Shown: positions 26,943 to 36,405, numbered from the stretch's first letter. The stretch is DNA of 64,000 bases from DATCLS01 sp036563805 (GCA_036563805.1 DATCLS010000010.1:19054-83053); one strand, 5' to 3'. Made by a program: numbers and translations. Notes: generated by a model not told the origin, from the sequence alone.

Positions 26943-27737
26943 GTGCGCCTGTACTGGGAGGTGGCCCGCACCACGGCCCGCCGCCTGGCGACCTACCGCG
27001 GCGCCACCTTGGCCGGCGTCGTCACCAACACGGCCTTCGGGTTCATCCTCAGCTACGTGCTGTTGGCCGTGTTCCGCCAGCGGCCGGAGATCGACGGCTT
27101 CGACGCCGTGGACGCGGTGACGTTCACGTTCGTGGTGCAGGGGCTGCTGATGCCCATCGGCGTCTTCGGCACCGACCTCGAGCAGGCCGAGCGGATCCGG
27201 ACCGGCGAGGTGGCGCTCGACCTGTGCCGGCCCTACGACTACCAGGGCTGGTGGGCGGCGGTGGCCTACGGGCGGGCCCTGTACTACGTGTGGGCTCGGG
27301 GCGTCCCGCCGTTCGTGGCGGCCGCGCTGGTGCTCGACGTCCGGCTGCCGCCGCATGCTTGGACGTGGGCGGCGTTCCTGGCCTCGGTGGCGCTGGCGGT
27401 CGGCGTGGCCTTCGGGTTCGGGTTCCTGCTCCAGCTCACGGCGTTCTGGATCTTCGAGGTCCGGGGCCCCAACCAGCTCGGGTGGATCACGGCCCAGTTC
27501 CTGAGCGGGGTGTTCGTGCCCCTGTTCCTGTTCCCCGACGGCGTCGAGGCCGTGGTGCGGGCCCTGCCGTTCGCGCCGATGATGCAGTACCCGGCGGAGG
27601 TGTTCCTCGGCCGCTACGCCGGCTGGGAGCTGGCCGGCGTGTACGCCCGGCAGGTGGCGTGGCTCGTGGCGCTGGCCGTGGCTGGCCGGCTGGTGCTCGC
27701 CCGGGCCGTCCGGAGGGTGGTGGTCCAGGGTGGCTGA
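26943..27737 (+). CDS. ABC-2 type exporter permease (first subunit)
   Basis: A 264-residue membrane protein with about six hydrophobic segments, matching the actinobacterial/cyanobacterial ABC-2 permease family (COG4587). Start is GTG 26943, after a GGGGAGG ribosome site; the longer open frame has no homology. Its last 8 bases overlap the next permease gene. It forms the membrane part of an ABC exporter with the following permease and ATPase. Substrate unknown; some relatives have been linked to export of toxic cationic compounds. Confidence 0.78.
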   Translation: MRLYWEVARTTARRLATYRGATLAGVVTNTAFGFILSYVLLAVFRQRPEIDGFDAVDAVTFTFVVQGLLMPIGVFGTDLEQAERIRTGEVALDLCRPYDYQGWWAAVAYGRALYYVWARGVPPFVAAALVLDVRLPPHAWTWAAFLASVALAVGVAFGFGFLLQLTAFWIFEVRGPNQLGWITAQFLSGVFVPLFLFPDGVEAVVRALPFAPMMQYPAEVFLGRYAGWELAGVYARQVAWLVALAVAGRLVLARAVRRVVVQGG

Positions 27738-28611
27738 GCGGCCGCCCCCGCCACGGCCGACCGGGCTACCGGCCGAGACGGGCTCGGCCGAGACGCGGCT
27801 CGCCGAGACCCGGGCCGCCCTCGTCGTCTACGCCCGGCTGGTGGCGGCCCGCGTCCGCAGCGACTGGCAGTACCGCACGTCGTTCCTGTTCTACCTCGGC
27901 GCCCAGGCGATGGCGTCGGGCGTCGACTTCGCGGCGATCGCCGTGATCTTCACCCAGGTCGACCAGCTGGCCGGCTGGGCGGCGGTCGAGGTGGCGTTCC
28001 TGTACGGGGCCAGCGGCGTGGCGTTCGGGCTCGCCGACCTGTTCGTCAGCCCGGTCGAGTTCGCCGCCGTCCACATCAAGGCGGGCACGTTCGACCGGTT
28101 CCTGATCCGGCCGGTCGGCGCGCTGTGGCAGCTGCTGGCCACCGAGTTCGCCCCCCGGCGGCTGGGCCGGGTGATCCAGCCGGCCATCGTGCTGACCGTC
28201 GCCCTGGGCCGGGTGGACGTCGCCTGGACACCGGCGGCCGTGGCGCTCGTGCCGCTCACGGTCGTGTGCGGCACCGTGATCTTCGGCGCCATCTGGGTGC
28301 TGACCGCGGCTCTGGGGTTCTGGACCACCGAGACCCGCGAGGTCGCCAACTCGGTCACCTACGGCGGCAGCCTGCTGACCTCGTACCCGATCGACGTGCT
28401 CGGCACCTGGCTGAAGCGGTTCGCCACGTTCGTCGTGCCGCTGGCCTCGGTCGCCTACCTGCCGGCCGCCCGCCTGTTCGACGAGCCCCTGCCGCTCGGC
28501 CTGCCCCGCGCCGCCGCCTGGTCGGGCCCGCTGGTGGCCCTGGCCCTGGCGCTGGCCGCCCGCGCCGCCTGGACCGCCGGCCTCCGCCGCTACCGCAGCA
28601 CCGGGAGTTGA
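27730..28611 (+). CDS. ABC-2 type exporter permease (second subunit)
   Basis: A 293-residue membrane protein with about six hydrophobic segments, resembling COG3694. The central FVSPVEFAAVHIKAGTFDRFLIRPVGALWQLLATEF is a conserved family region. It begins with a GTG at 27730, overlapping the upstream permease by 8 bp, and is followed 6 bp later by the ATPase, so the three are translationally coupled. Two different half-size permeases with one ATPase is the usual makeup for this exporter type. Confidence 0.78.
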   Translation: MAERPPPPRPTGLPAETGSAETRLAETRAALVVYARLVAARVRSDWQYRTSFLFYLGAQAMASGVDFAAIAVIFTQVDQLAGWAAVEVAFLYGASGVAFGLADLFVSPVEFAAVHIKAGTFDRFLIRPVGALWQLLATEFAPRRLGRVIQPAIVLTVALGRVDVAWTPAAVALVPLTVVCGTVIFGAIWVLTAALGFWTTETREVANSVTYGGSLLTSYPIDVLGTWLKRFATFVVPLASVAYLPAARLFDEPLPLGLPRAAAWSGPLVALALALAARAAWTAGLRRYRSTGS

Positions 28612-28617
28612 CGAGAC

Positions 28618-29577
28618 GTGAGCCCCCTCATCGAGCTCGAGGACGTCGCCAAGAGGTTCACCGTCCACCGCAAGGCGGGCCGGATCCGGCGCCGCCGCGC
28701 CGAGGTCACGGCCGTCGACGGCGTCAGCCTGGCCATCGAGCCGGGGGCGATGGTCGGCTACATCGGCCCCAACGGCGCCGGGAAGTCGACCACGATCAAG
28801 ATGCTGATCGGGATCCTGGTGCCGACCCGGGGTCGGGTGCGGGTCGACGGGCGTGACCCGAGCCGCGACCGGGTGGCCGTGGCCCGGCGCATCGGCGTCG
28901 TGTTCGGCCAGCGGACCCAGTTGTGGTGGGACCTGCCGCTCGCGGACTCGTTCGCCCTGCTCCGGCACGTCTACCGGGTGCCGGCGGCCGACCACGCCGC
29001 CCGGCTCGACCGGCTGACCGAGCTGCTCGACCTCGGCCCGTTCCTGGCCACGCCGGTGCGCCAGCTGTCGCTGGGCCAGCGCATGCGCGGCGAGCTGGCA
29101 GCGGCGCTGCTCCACGATCCGCCCATCCTGTTCCTCGACGAGCCCACGATCGGCCTCGACCTCGTGTCCAAGGAGGCCGTGCGCGGCTTCCTCGCCGAGC
29201 TCAACCGCGAACGGGGCACGACCCTGCTGCTCACCACCCACGACCTCGTGGACGTCGAGCGCCTGTGCGACCGGCTGCTGATCATCGACCGGGGTCGGGT
29301 GATCGAGGACGGCACGGTCGAAGGCATCAAGGCCCGCTACGGCGGCGAGCGGACGCTGGTCGTCGACCTGGAGCGCCCGGCGCCGCCGCTGGAGGTGGAG
29401 GGGGCGAAGGTCGAGCGGGTCGAGGGGCCCCGCCAGTGGCTGCGGTTCCGGCGGGACGGGCACACGGCGTCGTCGCTGCTGGCGGCGGTCACGGCCCGGG
29501 CCGCGGTGCGCGACATCACGGTCGAGGAGCCGGCCATCGAGGACGTCGTCCGCCAGATCTACGGCGCGGGGCGCTGA
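28618..29577 (+). CDS. ABC exporter ATP-binding protein
   Basis: A 319-residue ATPase of the COG4586 type. Walker A GPNGAGKSTTIKML lies at about residue 52, the Q-loop in VFGQRTQLWWDLPL, the signature LSLGQRMRGELAAALLH, Walker B PPILFLDEPTIGLD and the switch His in LLTTHDLVDVERL. After about residue 235 there is a family-typical C-terminal extension (DLERPAPPLEVEGAKVERVEG). It energises the two permeases encoded just upstream. Confidence 0.9.
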   Translation: MSPLIELEDVAKRFTVHRKAGRIRRRRAEVTAVDGVSLAIEPGAMVGYIGPNGAGKSTTIKMLIGILVPTRGRVRVDGRDPSRDRVAVARRIGVVFGQRTQLWWDLPLADSFALLRHVYRVPAADHAARLDRLTELLDLGPFLATPVRQLSLGQRMRGELAAALLHDPPILFLDEPTIGLDLVSKEAVRGFLAELNRERGTTLLLTTHDLVDVERLCDRLLIIDRGRVIEDGTVEGIKARYGGERTLVVDLERPAPPLEVEGAKVERVEGPRQWLRFRRDGHTASSLLAAVTARAAVRDITVEEPAIEDVVRQIYGAGR

Positions 29578-29598
29578 CGCCGGCCCTACACTCCGCGC

Positions 29599-29871
29599 GT
29601 GGCATTGTTCCTGGTCGAGCGCAACTTCGCCGAGGACCTCGAGCTCGGGGCCGGCGACGTGCTCGGCATCCAGGCGGTGAACGACGACGTCGGCGTGCGC
29701 TGGGTGTACTCGTTCCTGAGCGCCGACAAGCGCAAGACCTACTGCCTGTACGAGGCGCCGAGCGCCGAGGCCATCCGCGAGGCGGCCCGCCGCAACGACA
29801 TCCCGGCCGACGTGATCGTCCCCGTGGGCGAGCTGCGTCCCGAGGAGATCGTGGCCGCCACCGGGCGGTAG
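29599..29871 (+). CDS. DUF4242 small ferredoxin-fold protein
   Basis: A 90-residue protein (ALFLVERNFAEDLELGAGDVLGIQAVNDDVGVRWVYSFLSADKRKTYCLYEAPSAEAIREAARRN) matching the DUF4242 pattern. The characterised relative from Streptomyces coelicolor (SCO4226) has a ferredoxin-like fold and binds nickel; whether that holds here is uncertain. It starts with GTG 21 bp after the ATPase stop and may belong to the exporter operon. Confidence 0.75.
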   Translation: MALFLVERNFAEDLELGAGDVLGIQAVNDDVGVRWVYSFLSADKRKTYCLYEAPSAEAIREAARRNDIPADVIVPVGELRPEEIVAATGR

Positions 29872-29920
29872 GCGCCGGCCGACGCCCGGCCCGCGCCCCG
29901 GTGGGCTCCCGGCCGGCGCC
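29871..29920. terminator. Long hairpin between convergent genes
   Basis: GGCGCCGGCCG (29871-29881) pairs perfectly with CGGCCGGCGCC (29910-29920), 11 bp with a 28-nt loop that can fold further. It starts on the last base of the DUF4242 stop and faces the end of the LuxR-family gene. Confidence 0.5.
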
Positions 29921-29930
29921 CCGACCGCGC

Positions 29931-32900
29931 TCAGGTCCCGGCCAGGCCTCGGCGCAGCGCCCAGGCGGCGGCCTCGGTCCGGTTGGCGCACCCGGTCTTG
30001 AGCAGGATCGACCGGACGTGGTTGGCGGCCGTGTGCTGGCTGATGTGGAGCCGTTCGCCGATCTCGCGGTTGGTGCGGCCGTCGGCCAGCAGCGGGAGGA
30101 TGGCCAGCTCCCGGCTCGTGAGCCCCGCTACCTGGGCCGGGGCGGCCGCCGATCCCGCCGGAGCCGCCGACCCTGCCGCCCCCGCCGGGCCCGCCGCCCC
30201 CGGCGAGGTCCCGGCTGGCGCCTCCGGCCCGGCCGCGGCGTCGAGCGCGGCCGCCGCCTCGCTGGCCACCCGCACCATGCCACAGGCGGTGGCGCGGTCC
30301 CGGGCCGCCCGCAGCAGCGTGCGGGCCCGCTCGGCGTCGCCCGGCCGCCCCCGCCCGGCCAGGAACCGCCCGTAGGCCAGCTCGGTCCGGGCCACCCAGG
30401 CCGGCATGCCGGCCCGACGGTCGATGCGGAGGGCCGCCTCGAAGTGGGCTTCGGCGTCCCGCATGCGGCCCAGCAGGGCGCACAGCCCGCCCAGGTAGCG
30501 GTCGGCCGCCCCGTAGGCGGCCAGCAGGTAGCCGACCTGGACGACCAGCCCCCGGGCCGGCGCCAACGCAGCGTGGACGACGGCCCCGGCCGCCCGGTCT
30601 CCGAGCAGGATGCACGTGTCGGCCAGGTAGCTGAGCGAGCCCCACCACAGCGAGTCGCGGGGCACGGCGGCCAGGTCGTCGGCGACCAGGCGCTCGAGCT
30701 CGCCGGCCGCCTCGGCCCGCAGGCCCAGCTCGGCATAGAGGACGGCCAGCGCCGGCCGCCACGTGGCCTCGGCCCGGTCGAGCCGGGCGACGGCCTCGAC
30801 CAGCGGCCGGGCCTCGTCCAGCCGGCCCTGCTCGCGCCGGATGCTGAACAGCTGGACGCCGTAGCCGCCGGCCGCGTCGTTGCCCGACAGGAACGCCCCC
30901 ATCCCGTCGGCCTCCTCGGCCAGCGCCTCGGCCTCGTCGAACCGGCCGGCGCCCATGGCGAGCAAGGCGTGGGCCTGGAGGTCGAGCACCCGGAACAGCG
31001 GCTGGTTCAGGCGGCGGCTGAGCCGGCGGTGCCGGGCGGCGAGGGCCCGGGCCTCGCCGAGGTCGCCGGCCATGATCGTGCCGAACAGCAGCTTGTCGAG
31101 CCCGCCCAGCTCCCACTCGGGGTCGCCCTCGGCCTGCGCCTGCTCGACCAGCTCGCGGGCGATGAGCCGCAGGCGGTCGTGGTTGTCGGGCGTCCACGGC
31201 ACGAACAGGGCGGCGGCATAGGCGATGCGCAGCGCCTCGCGGTCGCCGATCCGGCGGGCCTCGGCGATCGTGGCCTCGGCCAGCGGCTCGGCCTCGCCGC
31301 CCTGGCCGGAGAGGGCGAGCGCCCGGCTCAGCCCGGCTCGGACCCGCACGGCCAGCGCCGGCTCGGTGGCCAGCGGCAGCGCCGCCCGCAGGAGCTGCTC
31401 GGGCAGGTGCCCGTGCACCGCGGCCCGCCAGTTGGCGTCGTCGAACGTGAGCGCCGCCGCCACCACCAGGTCGGGCTCGTCGAGGTCGCGGGCGAGGGCC
31501 GTGGCCTCCAGGCACCGGTCCTGGGCGGCGCTGACGTCGCCGGCCCGCATGCGAGCCACGGCCAGCTCGAGCAGGACCTCGCACCGGTCGCGGTCCGGTG
31601 GGGTCAGGGGCAGCACGGCCTCGAGCAGGCGGGCGGCGTCGTCGTAGGCCACGGCCCGGCCTGCGGCGTGGGCCGCCCGCCGCCCGGCCGCCACCGCCCG
31701 GTGCGGCTCGACCACGGGGACGGCGGCCAGCAGGTGGTGGGCGATCTCGGCCGCCGCCCGGTCGCCCTCGGTGCGGTCGAGCGCCTCGGCCACGTCCAGG
31801 TGGTGGACCTGGCGCTCGCCGGCCGGGAGCGCGTCGACCACGGCCCGCCGGACGAGGACGTGCACGAAGCGGTGGTCGCCGCCCCCGGCCTCCTCGACGA
31901 CCCGGGCCCGCACCGCCGGGTCGAGCAGGCGCACGGCCGTCCGGGTGTCGACGCCCGAGGCGGCGCTGAGCAGGGCGACGGGGAACGTGGTGCCCACCAC
32001 CGCCGCCAGGTGCAGCAGCGAGCGGGTCTCGGCCGGCAGCCGGTCGAGCCGAGCTGCGACCACGTCCCGCACCCCCTCGGGGCTCGTGACCTCTCCCAGC
32101 GGCTGGGCCAGGCGCCACACGCCGCCGACCTGGACCACGTCGCCGGTCTCGACCAGGTGCCGCCAGAGCTCGCCGAGCAGGAAGGCGTTGCCGCCCGTCT
32201 CGCGGGTGAGGACGTCGATGACCGGCTCGAGGTCGGCGCCCGGGTCGTGGCCGGCGGCGCCGGCGACGAAGGCCCGCACGCCGTCACGGTCGAACCCGCC
32301 GAGCGTCACCCGCGTCACGCCCGGATAGCGGCGCAGGTCGGGGAGCGCGGCCTTGAAGTCGGGACCGACCTCGGCGGGCGTCGAGCGGTAGGTGGCGGCC
32401 ACGCACACGCCGGTCAGGCCGGGCGCCCGCATCAGGTGGTCGAGCAGGTCGACCGTCGGGCGCCGGGCCCACTGCAGGTCGTCGAGGACCACCAGCAGCG
32501 GGCGGCGGGCCGCCAGCGTGGCGAACAGGGCGGTCACCGCGCTGTAGAGGCGGAAGGCTGTAGAGGCGGAAGCGCTCGGCGTCGGGGTCGGCCGGCGGCG
32601 CCGGGCCGGTGCCGGGCACACTGCCGGGCGCGGCGCCGCCGGGGGCCCGGCCCGCCGCGCCCGCTGCCCGGGCGGAGCCTGTCCGTCGGTCCGCCAGCCG
32701 CGGGACGAGCCGGGCCAGCTCGCCGCCCCGGCCCCACAGCAGCCAGGACCGGGCGTCGGCGTCGACGCTGGCCAGCAGCTGGTCGACGGCCAGGGCGAAC
32801 GGCTCGTAGGGGAGCGACGACTGCTCGCTGCACGCCCCGTACACGACCGCCCCGCCGCCGGCGTGGACCCACCGAGCCAGCTCGGTCACCAGGCGCGTCT

Positions 32901-33096
32901 TGCCGGACCCGGCCTCGCCGCCGAGCAGCACGGCCCGGCGCCCGCCCCCGGACGCCATCGTCCAGGCCTGGACCAGCGCCGCCCACGCCTCGGACCGGCC
33001 GACGAAGGGGAACTCCGCCTCGATGCCGAGGACCGGCGGCAGCGGCACCTCGACGGTGCCCGTCCCGCCCGCGCCCGCGGGTCTCGTACCGCCCAC
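29931..33096 (-). pseudogene. LuxR-family AAA/TPR regulator, frameshifted by a 16-bp duplication
   Basis: A large ATP-dependent LuxR regulator (LAL/MalT type) split into two overlapping frames. The N-terminal piece (from GTG 33096) has FVGRSEAWAALVQAW and Walker A GGEAGSGKTRLVTELAR, and runs to ERFRLYS near 32560. The C-terminal piece (frame open 32621-29931) continues AFRLYSAVTALFATL, Walker B LLVVLDDLQWA, a long TPR-like helical region and a C-terminal LuxR helix-turn-helix (GLTSRELAILPLLADGRTNREIGERLHISQHTAANHVRSILLK). Removing one copy of the 16-bp tandem repeat at 32541-32572 restores one continuous frame of about 1050 codons. So it is either a recent knockout, a reversible switch, or an assembly error. 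Targets unknown; it is divergent from an acyl-CoA dehydrogenase. Confidence 0.8.
32541..32572. repeat. 16-bp tandem duplication inside the LuxR-family gene
   Basis: GCTGTAGAGGCGGAAG occurs at 32541-32556 and again at 32557-32572. Sixteen is not a multiple of three, so the extra copy shifts the frame. FRLYS is encoded on both sides of the junction, in different frames. Confidence 0.9.
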
Positions 33097-33111
33097 TGGC
33101 GACGAGGCTAG

Positions 33112-33125
33112 TCAGATCTGATCAG
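33112..33125. promoter_or_regulatory. Overlapping palindromes between LuxR-family gene and acyl-CoA dehydrogenase
   Basis: TCAGATCTGA (33112-33121) and CTGATCAG (33118-33125) are two perfect palindromes that overlap, located 15 bp upstream of the LuxR-family start in the divergent gap. This may be an operator; no known consensus was recognised. Confidence 0.35.
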
Positions 33126-33238
33126 TCAGGCCTGGTAGATGGGGCGCCGCCGGCCGGCCAGGAAGGCGCGTCCTGGTCATGTGCGGCGCCGGGGCCACCC
33201 GTACCGTCGCCCGTACCCCCGAGAGAAGGAGTCACCGG

Positions 33239-34423
33239 ATGACGACCATCGACCGGGCGGCGGGCGTCCTCACCGAGGAGATGCTCGGCCGCTTCGACGA
33301 GCGGGCCCCCATGTACGACCGGGAGAACCGCTTCTTCCAGGAGGACTTCGACGAACTGCGGGCCAGCGGCTACCTCGACGTGGCCCTGCCCGAGGACCTC
33401 GGCGGCGCCGGCCTCGGCCTGCTCGACGTCAACCGGCTGCAGCGCCGGCTGGCCTATCACGCCCCGGCCACCGCGCTGGCCGTCAACATGCACATCTACT
33501 GGGTGGGGATGGCCGCCGACATGCAGCGGATGGGTGCGCCGGGCGGCGACTGGATCCTCCGCCAGGCCGCCGACGGGCACATCCTGGCCGCCGGCCACGG
33601 CGAGGCCGGCAACGACGTGCCGGTCCTACTGTCCTCGGCCACGGCCGACCGGGTCGACGGCGGCTGGGAGATCACCGCCCACAAGATCTTCGGCAGCCTC
33701 ACGCCGGTCTGGACCTACCTCGGCCTGCACGCCATGGACGCCTCGGATCCGTCCGCGCCCCGCATCGTCCACGGCTTCCTCAGCCGGGAGGCGCCCCGCT
33801 ACCACATCGAGGAGACCTGGGACGTGCTCGGCATGCGGGCCACGGCCTCGCAGGACACGCTGCTCGACCGGGCGTTCATCCCCGACGAGGACGTGGTGAT
33901 GGTGTGCCCGGCTGGCTTCGCCGGCGCCGGGCCGTTCCACGTCGGCCTGTTCGCCTGGGCCCTGCTCGGCTTCGCCGGCGTCTACCTGGGCCTGGCCCAG
34001 CGGGCCTACGACGAGGTCCTGACCCGCCTGCCCCAGCGCTCGTCGGTGGGCCTGACCCGGTCGATGGCCTACCACCCCGAGGTGCAGCACCGCGTGGCCG
34101 AGATGCGGATCGCCCTCGAGGCCGCCGAGGCCCACCTCGACCGGATCTGCGACGACTGGACCCGGGGCGTCGACCACGGGCACGACTGGCCGGTGAAGAT
34201 CGTCGCCTGCAAGCACGCAGTGGTCAGCCAGGCCTGGTCGGTGGTCGACACGGCGCTGGACGTGAGCGGCGGCGCCGGCATCTTCAAGCGCAACCGGTTG
34301 GAGCAGCTGGTCCGCGAGGGCCGGCTCGGCCGCCTCCACCCGGGCAACCCCATGCTCACCCACGAGCTGGTGGGGAAGATGAGCCTCGGGATCAGCCCCG
34401 ACGAGCAGCCCCGCTGGGGCTGA
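33239..34423 (+). CDS. Acyl-CoA dehydrogenase family protein
   Basis: A 394-residue FAD-dependent acyl-CoA dehydrogenase-like protein. Start ATG 33239 with AGAAGGAG ribosome site; the open frame extends upstream without homology. Landmarks: FFQEDFDELRASGYLDVALPEDLGGAGLGLLDVNRLQRRLAYHAPATALAVNMH, the mid-domain HGEAGNDVPVLLSSAT, GSLTPVWTYLGLHAMD, and the C-terminal helical ISGGAG-like DVSGGAGIFKRNRLEQLVREGRLGRLHPGN. The catalytic Glu position is not clear, so it may act on a non-acyl-CoA substrate like some actinobacterial relatives. Divergent from the broken LuxR-family gene. Confidence 0.82.
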   Translation: MTTIDRAAGVLTEEMLGRFDERAPMYDRENRFFQEDFDELRASGYLDVALPEDLGGAGLGLLDVNRLQRRLAYHAPATALAVNMHIYWVGMAADMQRMGAPGGDWILRQAADGHILAAGHGEAGNDVPVLLSSATADRVDGGWEITAHKIFGSLTPVWTYLGLHAMDASDPSAPRIVHGFLSREAPRYHIEETWDVLGMRATASQDTLLDRAFIPDEDVVMVCPAGFAGAGPFHVGLFAWALLGFAGVYLGLAQRAYDEVLTRLPQRSSVGLTRSMAYHPEVQHRVAEMRIALEAAEAHLDRICDDWTRGVDHGHDWPVKIVACKHAVVSQAWSVVDTALDVSGGAGIFKRNRLEQLVREGRLGRLHPGNPMLTHELVGKMSLGISPDEQPRWG

Positions 34424-34436
34424 CACGCACCCACAC

Positions 34437-34466
34437 TTGACCGGGGTCGGCGAAGTCGGGCACTCT
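34437..34466 (+). promoter_or_regulatory. Putative promoter of the leuA leader
   Basis: TTGACC (34437-34442), an 18-bp spacer and CACTCT (34461-34466). This would start transcription at or next to the leader ATG (34474). Same layout as the ilvB and leuB leaders. Confidence 0.5.
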
Positions 34467-34473
34467 CTCCTCC

Positions 34474-34509
34474 ATGCGCCTGCACTTCGCCGGCCTCCTT
34501 CTTATGTAA
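34474..34509 (+). CDS. leuA leader peptide MRLHFAGLLLM
   Basis: An 11-codon ORF, ATG to TAA, reading Met-Arg-Leu-His-Phe-Ala-Gly-Leu-Leu-Leu-Met. The three consecutive Leu codons are CTC-CTT-CTT; CTT is rare in the surrounding genes, which use CTG and CTC almost only, so stalling at low Leu-tRNA would be sensitive. Followed directly by the attenuator hairpins. No Shine-Dalgarno in front; probably leaderless. Confidence 0.82.
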   Translation: MRLHFAGLLLM

Positions 34510-34577
34510 GGCGAACGCCCCAGATAGGCGTTCGCCCAGCCTCCTGCGCCGATCCGGCCAGGAGGTTTTTCAGTTTT
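34510..34577 (+). promoter_or_regulatory. Transcription attenuator upstream of leuA
   Basis: Hairpin 1: GGCGAACGCC (34510-34519) with GGCGTTCGCC (34527-34536), 10 bp perfect, starting right after the TAA. Terminator: CCTCCTG (34540-34546) with CAGGAGG (34559-34565), an inner GCC/GGC extension, then TTTTTCAGTTTT. A competing antiterminator is visible: GATAGGCGT (34523-34531) can pair with GCGCCGATC (34546-34554) with one mismatch and one G-T pair, which would use the 3' half of hairpin 1 and break up the terminator. Confidence 0.78.
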
Positions 34578-34683
34578 CCGCCCACCACACCGGCCGAGCC
34601 CAGCGGCCGACACGACCCGAGACCCACCCGACAACCGACCCGATCGACCACCCGATCCACCCGACAACGCGAGAAGGACAGCG

Positions 34684-36384
34684 ATGCCTCCCGAACCCGC
34701 CAGCCCGAAGACGATGCCGTTCCACAAGTACCGGCCGTTCCTCCCGCTGCCGCTCGCGCTCGAGGACCGGACGTGGCCCAACCGCCGCATCGAGAAGGCG
34801 CCGCTGTGGTGCTCGGTCGACCTGCGCGACGGCAACCAGGCGCTGATCGACCCGATGGACCCGGCCCGCAAGCGGCGGATGTTCGAGACGCTCGTCGCCA
34901 TGGGCTTCAAGGAGATCGAGGTCGGCTTCCCGTCGGCCAGCCAGCCCGACTTCGACTTCGTCCGCCAGCTGATCGACGAGGACCTCGTACCCGAGGACGT
35001 CACGATCCAGGTGCTGACCCAGTGTCGGCCCGAGCTGATCGAGCGGACCTACGAGGCGATCCGTGGTGCCCGCGAGGCGATCGTCCACTTCTACAACTCG
35101 ACGTCGATCCTGCAGCGCCGGGTCGTGTTCGGCCTCGACTACGACGGGATCACCCAGATCGCCACCGACGCCGCCCGCCTCTGCCGCAAGCTCGAGGAGA
35201 CGGTGCCGGAGACGGTCGTCCGTTACGAGTACTCGCCCGAGAGCTTCACCGGCACCGAGATCGAGTACGCGGTGGAGATCTGCTCGGCCGTGATGGACGC
35301 CGTCGAGGCGAGCGACGACCGGCCGATCATCCTCAACCTGCCGGCCACGGTCGAGATGTACACGCCGAACATCTACGGCGACGTCATCGAGTACTTCCAC
35401 CGCAACATCCCCAACCGCCACCGGGTCGTGCTGTCGCTGCACCCCCACAACGACCGGGGCACGGCCGTCGCCGCCGCCGAGTTCGGCGTCATGGCCGGCG
35501 CCGACCGCGTCGAGGGCACGCTGTTCGGCAACGGCGAGCGTACAGGCAACGTCGACGTCATCACGCTGGCCCTCAACCTGTTCAGCCAGGGCGTCGACCC
35601 CGAACTCGACATCTCCGACGTCGACAACCTGCGCCGGGTGGCCGAGTACTGCAACCGGCTGCCGGTGCACCCCCGCCACCCGTACGTCGGCGACCTCGTG
35701 TACACGGCGTTCTCCGGCAGCCATCAGGACGCCATCAAGAAGGGTTTCGCCGCCCTCGGCGAGGACTACGACGTGTGGGAGGTGCCGTACCTGCCCATCG
35801 ACCCCAAGCACGTCGGCCGCACCTACGAGGCCGTCATCCGGGTCAACAGCCAGTCGGGCAAGGGCGGCGTCGCCTACATCATGCAGGCCGAGCACGGCCT
35901 CGACCTGCCCCGCCGGCTGCAGATCGAGTTCTCGAAGACGATCCAGCACATCACCGAGGACACCGGCACCGAGATCACGCCGGGCCACATGTGGGACGCG
36001 TTCAAGGCCGAGTACCTGCCCGACGACGCCCCTGTCCAGCTCGTCTCGCACGAGTCGACGACCGGCGAGGAGGGCTCGAAGGTCGTGGCCCAGCTGATCG
36101 TCGACGGCGAGCACCGGACCGTGACCGGTGCCGGCAACGGCCCCATCGCCGCCTTCGTCAGCGGCCTCCGCGCCGAGCTCGGCATCGACATCGAGGTGCT
36201 CGACTACAGCGAGCACGCGGTCGGCGCCGGGGCCGACGCCGTGGCCTGCGCCTACGTCGAGACCCAGAACGGCGACGGCGAGGTGCGGTGGGGCGTCGGG
36301 CTCCACGAGAGCATCGAGACGGCGTCGCTCCGGGCCGTGGTCTCGGCGGCCAACCGCCACCGCGGGGCGGCCACCGTCGCCTGA
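34684..36384 (+). CDS. leuA: 2-isopropylmalate synthase
   Basis: A 566-residue enzyme that condenses 2-ketoisovalerate and acetyl-CoA, committing carbon to leucine. The TIM-barrel HMGL-like domain has WCSVDLRDGNQALIDPMDPARKRRMFETLVAMGFKEIEVGFPSASQPDFDF (metal-binding Asp, catalytic Arg), SLHPHNDRGTAVAAAEFG (metal-binding His pair) and GERTGNVDVITLALNL. Residues about 430-560 are the LeuA allosteric (leucine-binding) domain, with QLIVDGEHRTVTGAGNGPIAAFVSGL. This is the long type-2 form found in actinobacteria. It is monocistronic, preceded by a Leu-rich leader peptide and attenuator, so it is controlled by leucine twice. Confidence 0.96.
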   Translation: MPPEPASPKTMPFHKYRPFLPLPLALEDRTWPNRRIEKAPLWCSVDLRDGNQALIDPMDPARKRRMFETLVAMGFKEIEVGFPSASQPDFDFVRQLIDEDLVPEDVTIQVLTQCRPELIERTYEAIRGAREAIVHFYNSTSILQRRVVFGLDYDGITQIATDAARLCRKLEETVPETVVRYEYSPESFTGTEIEYAVEICSAVMDAVEASDDRPIILNLPATVEMYTPNIYGDVIEYFHRNIPNRHRVVLSLHPHNDRGTAVAAAEFGVMAGADRVEGTLFGNGERTGNVDVITLALNLFSQGVDPELDISDVDNLRRVAEYCNRLPVHPRHPYVGDLVYTAFSGSHQDAIKKGFAALGEDYDVWEVPYLPIDPKHVGRTYEAVIRVNSQSGKGGVAYIMQAEHGLDLPRRLQIEFSKTIQHITEDTGTEITPGHMWDAFKAEYLPDDAPVQLVSHESTTGEEGSKVVAQLIVDGEHRTVTGAGNGPIAAFVSGLRAELGIDIEVLDYSEHAVGAGADAVACAYVETQNGDGEVRWGVGLHESIETASLRAVVSAANRHRGAATVA

Positions 36385-36405
36385 CGGGGCACTACCGTCG
36401 CCCGC

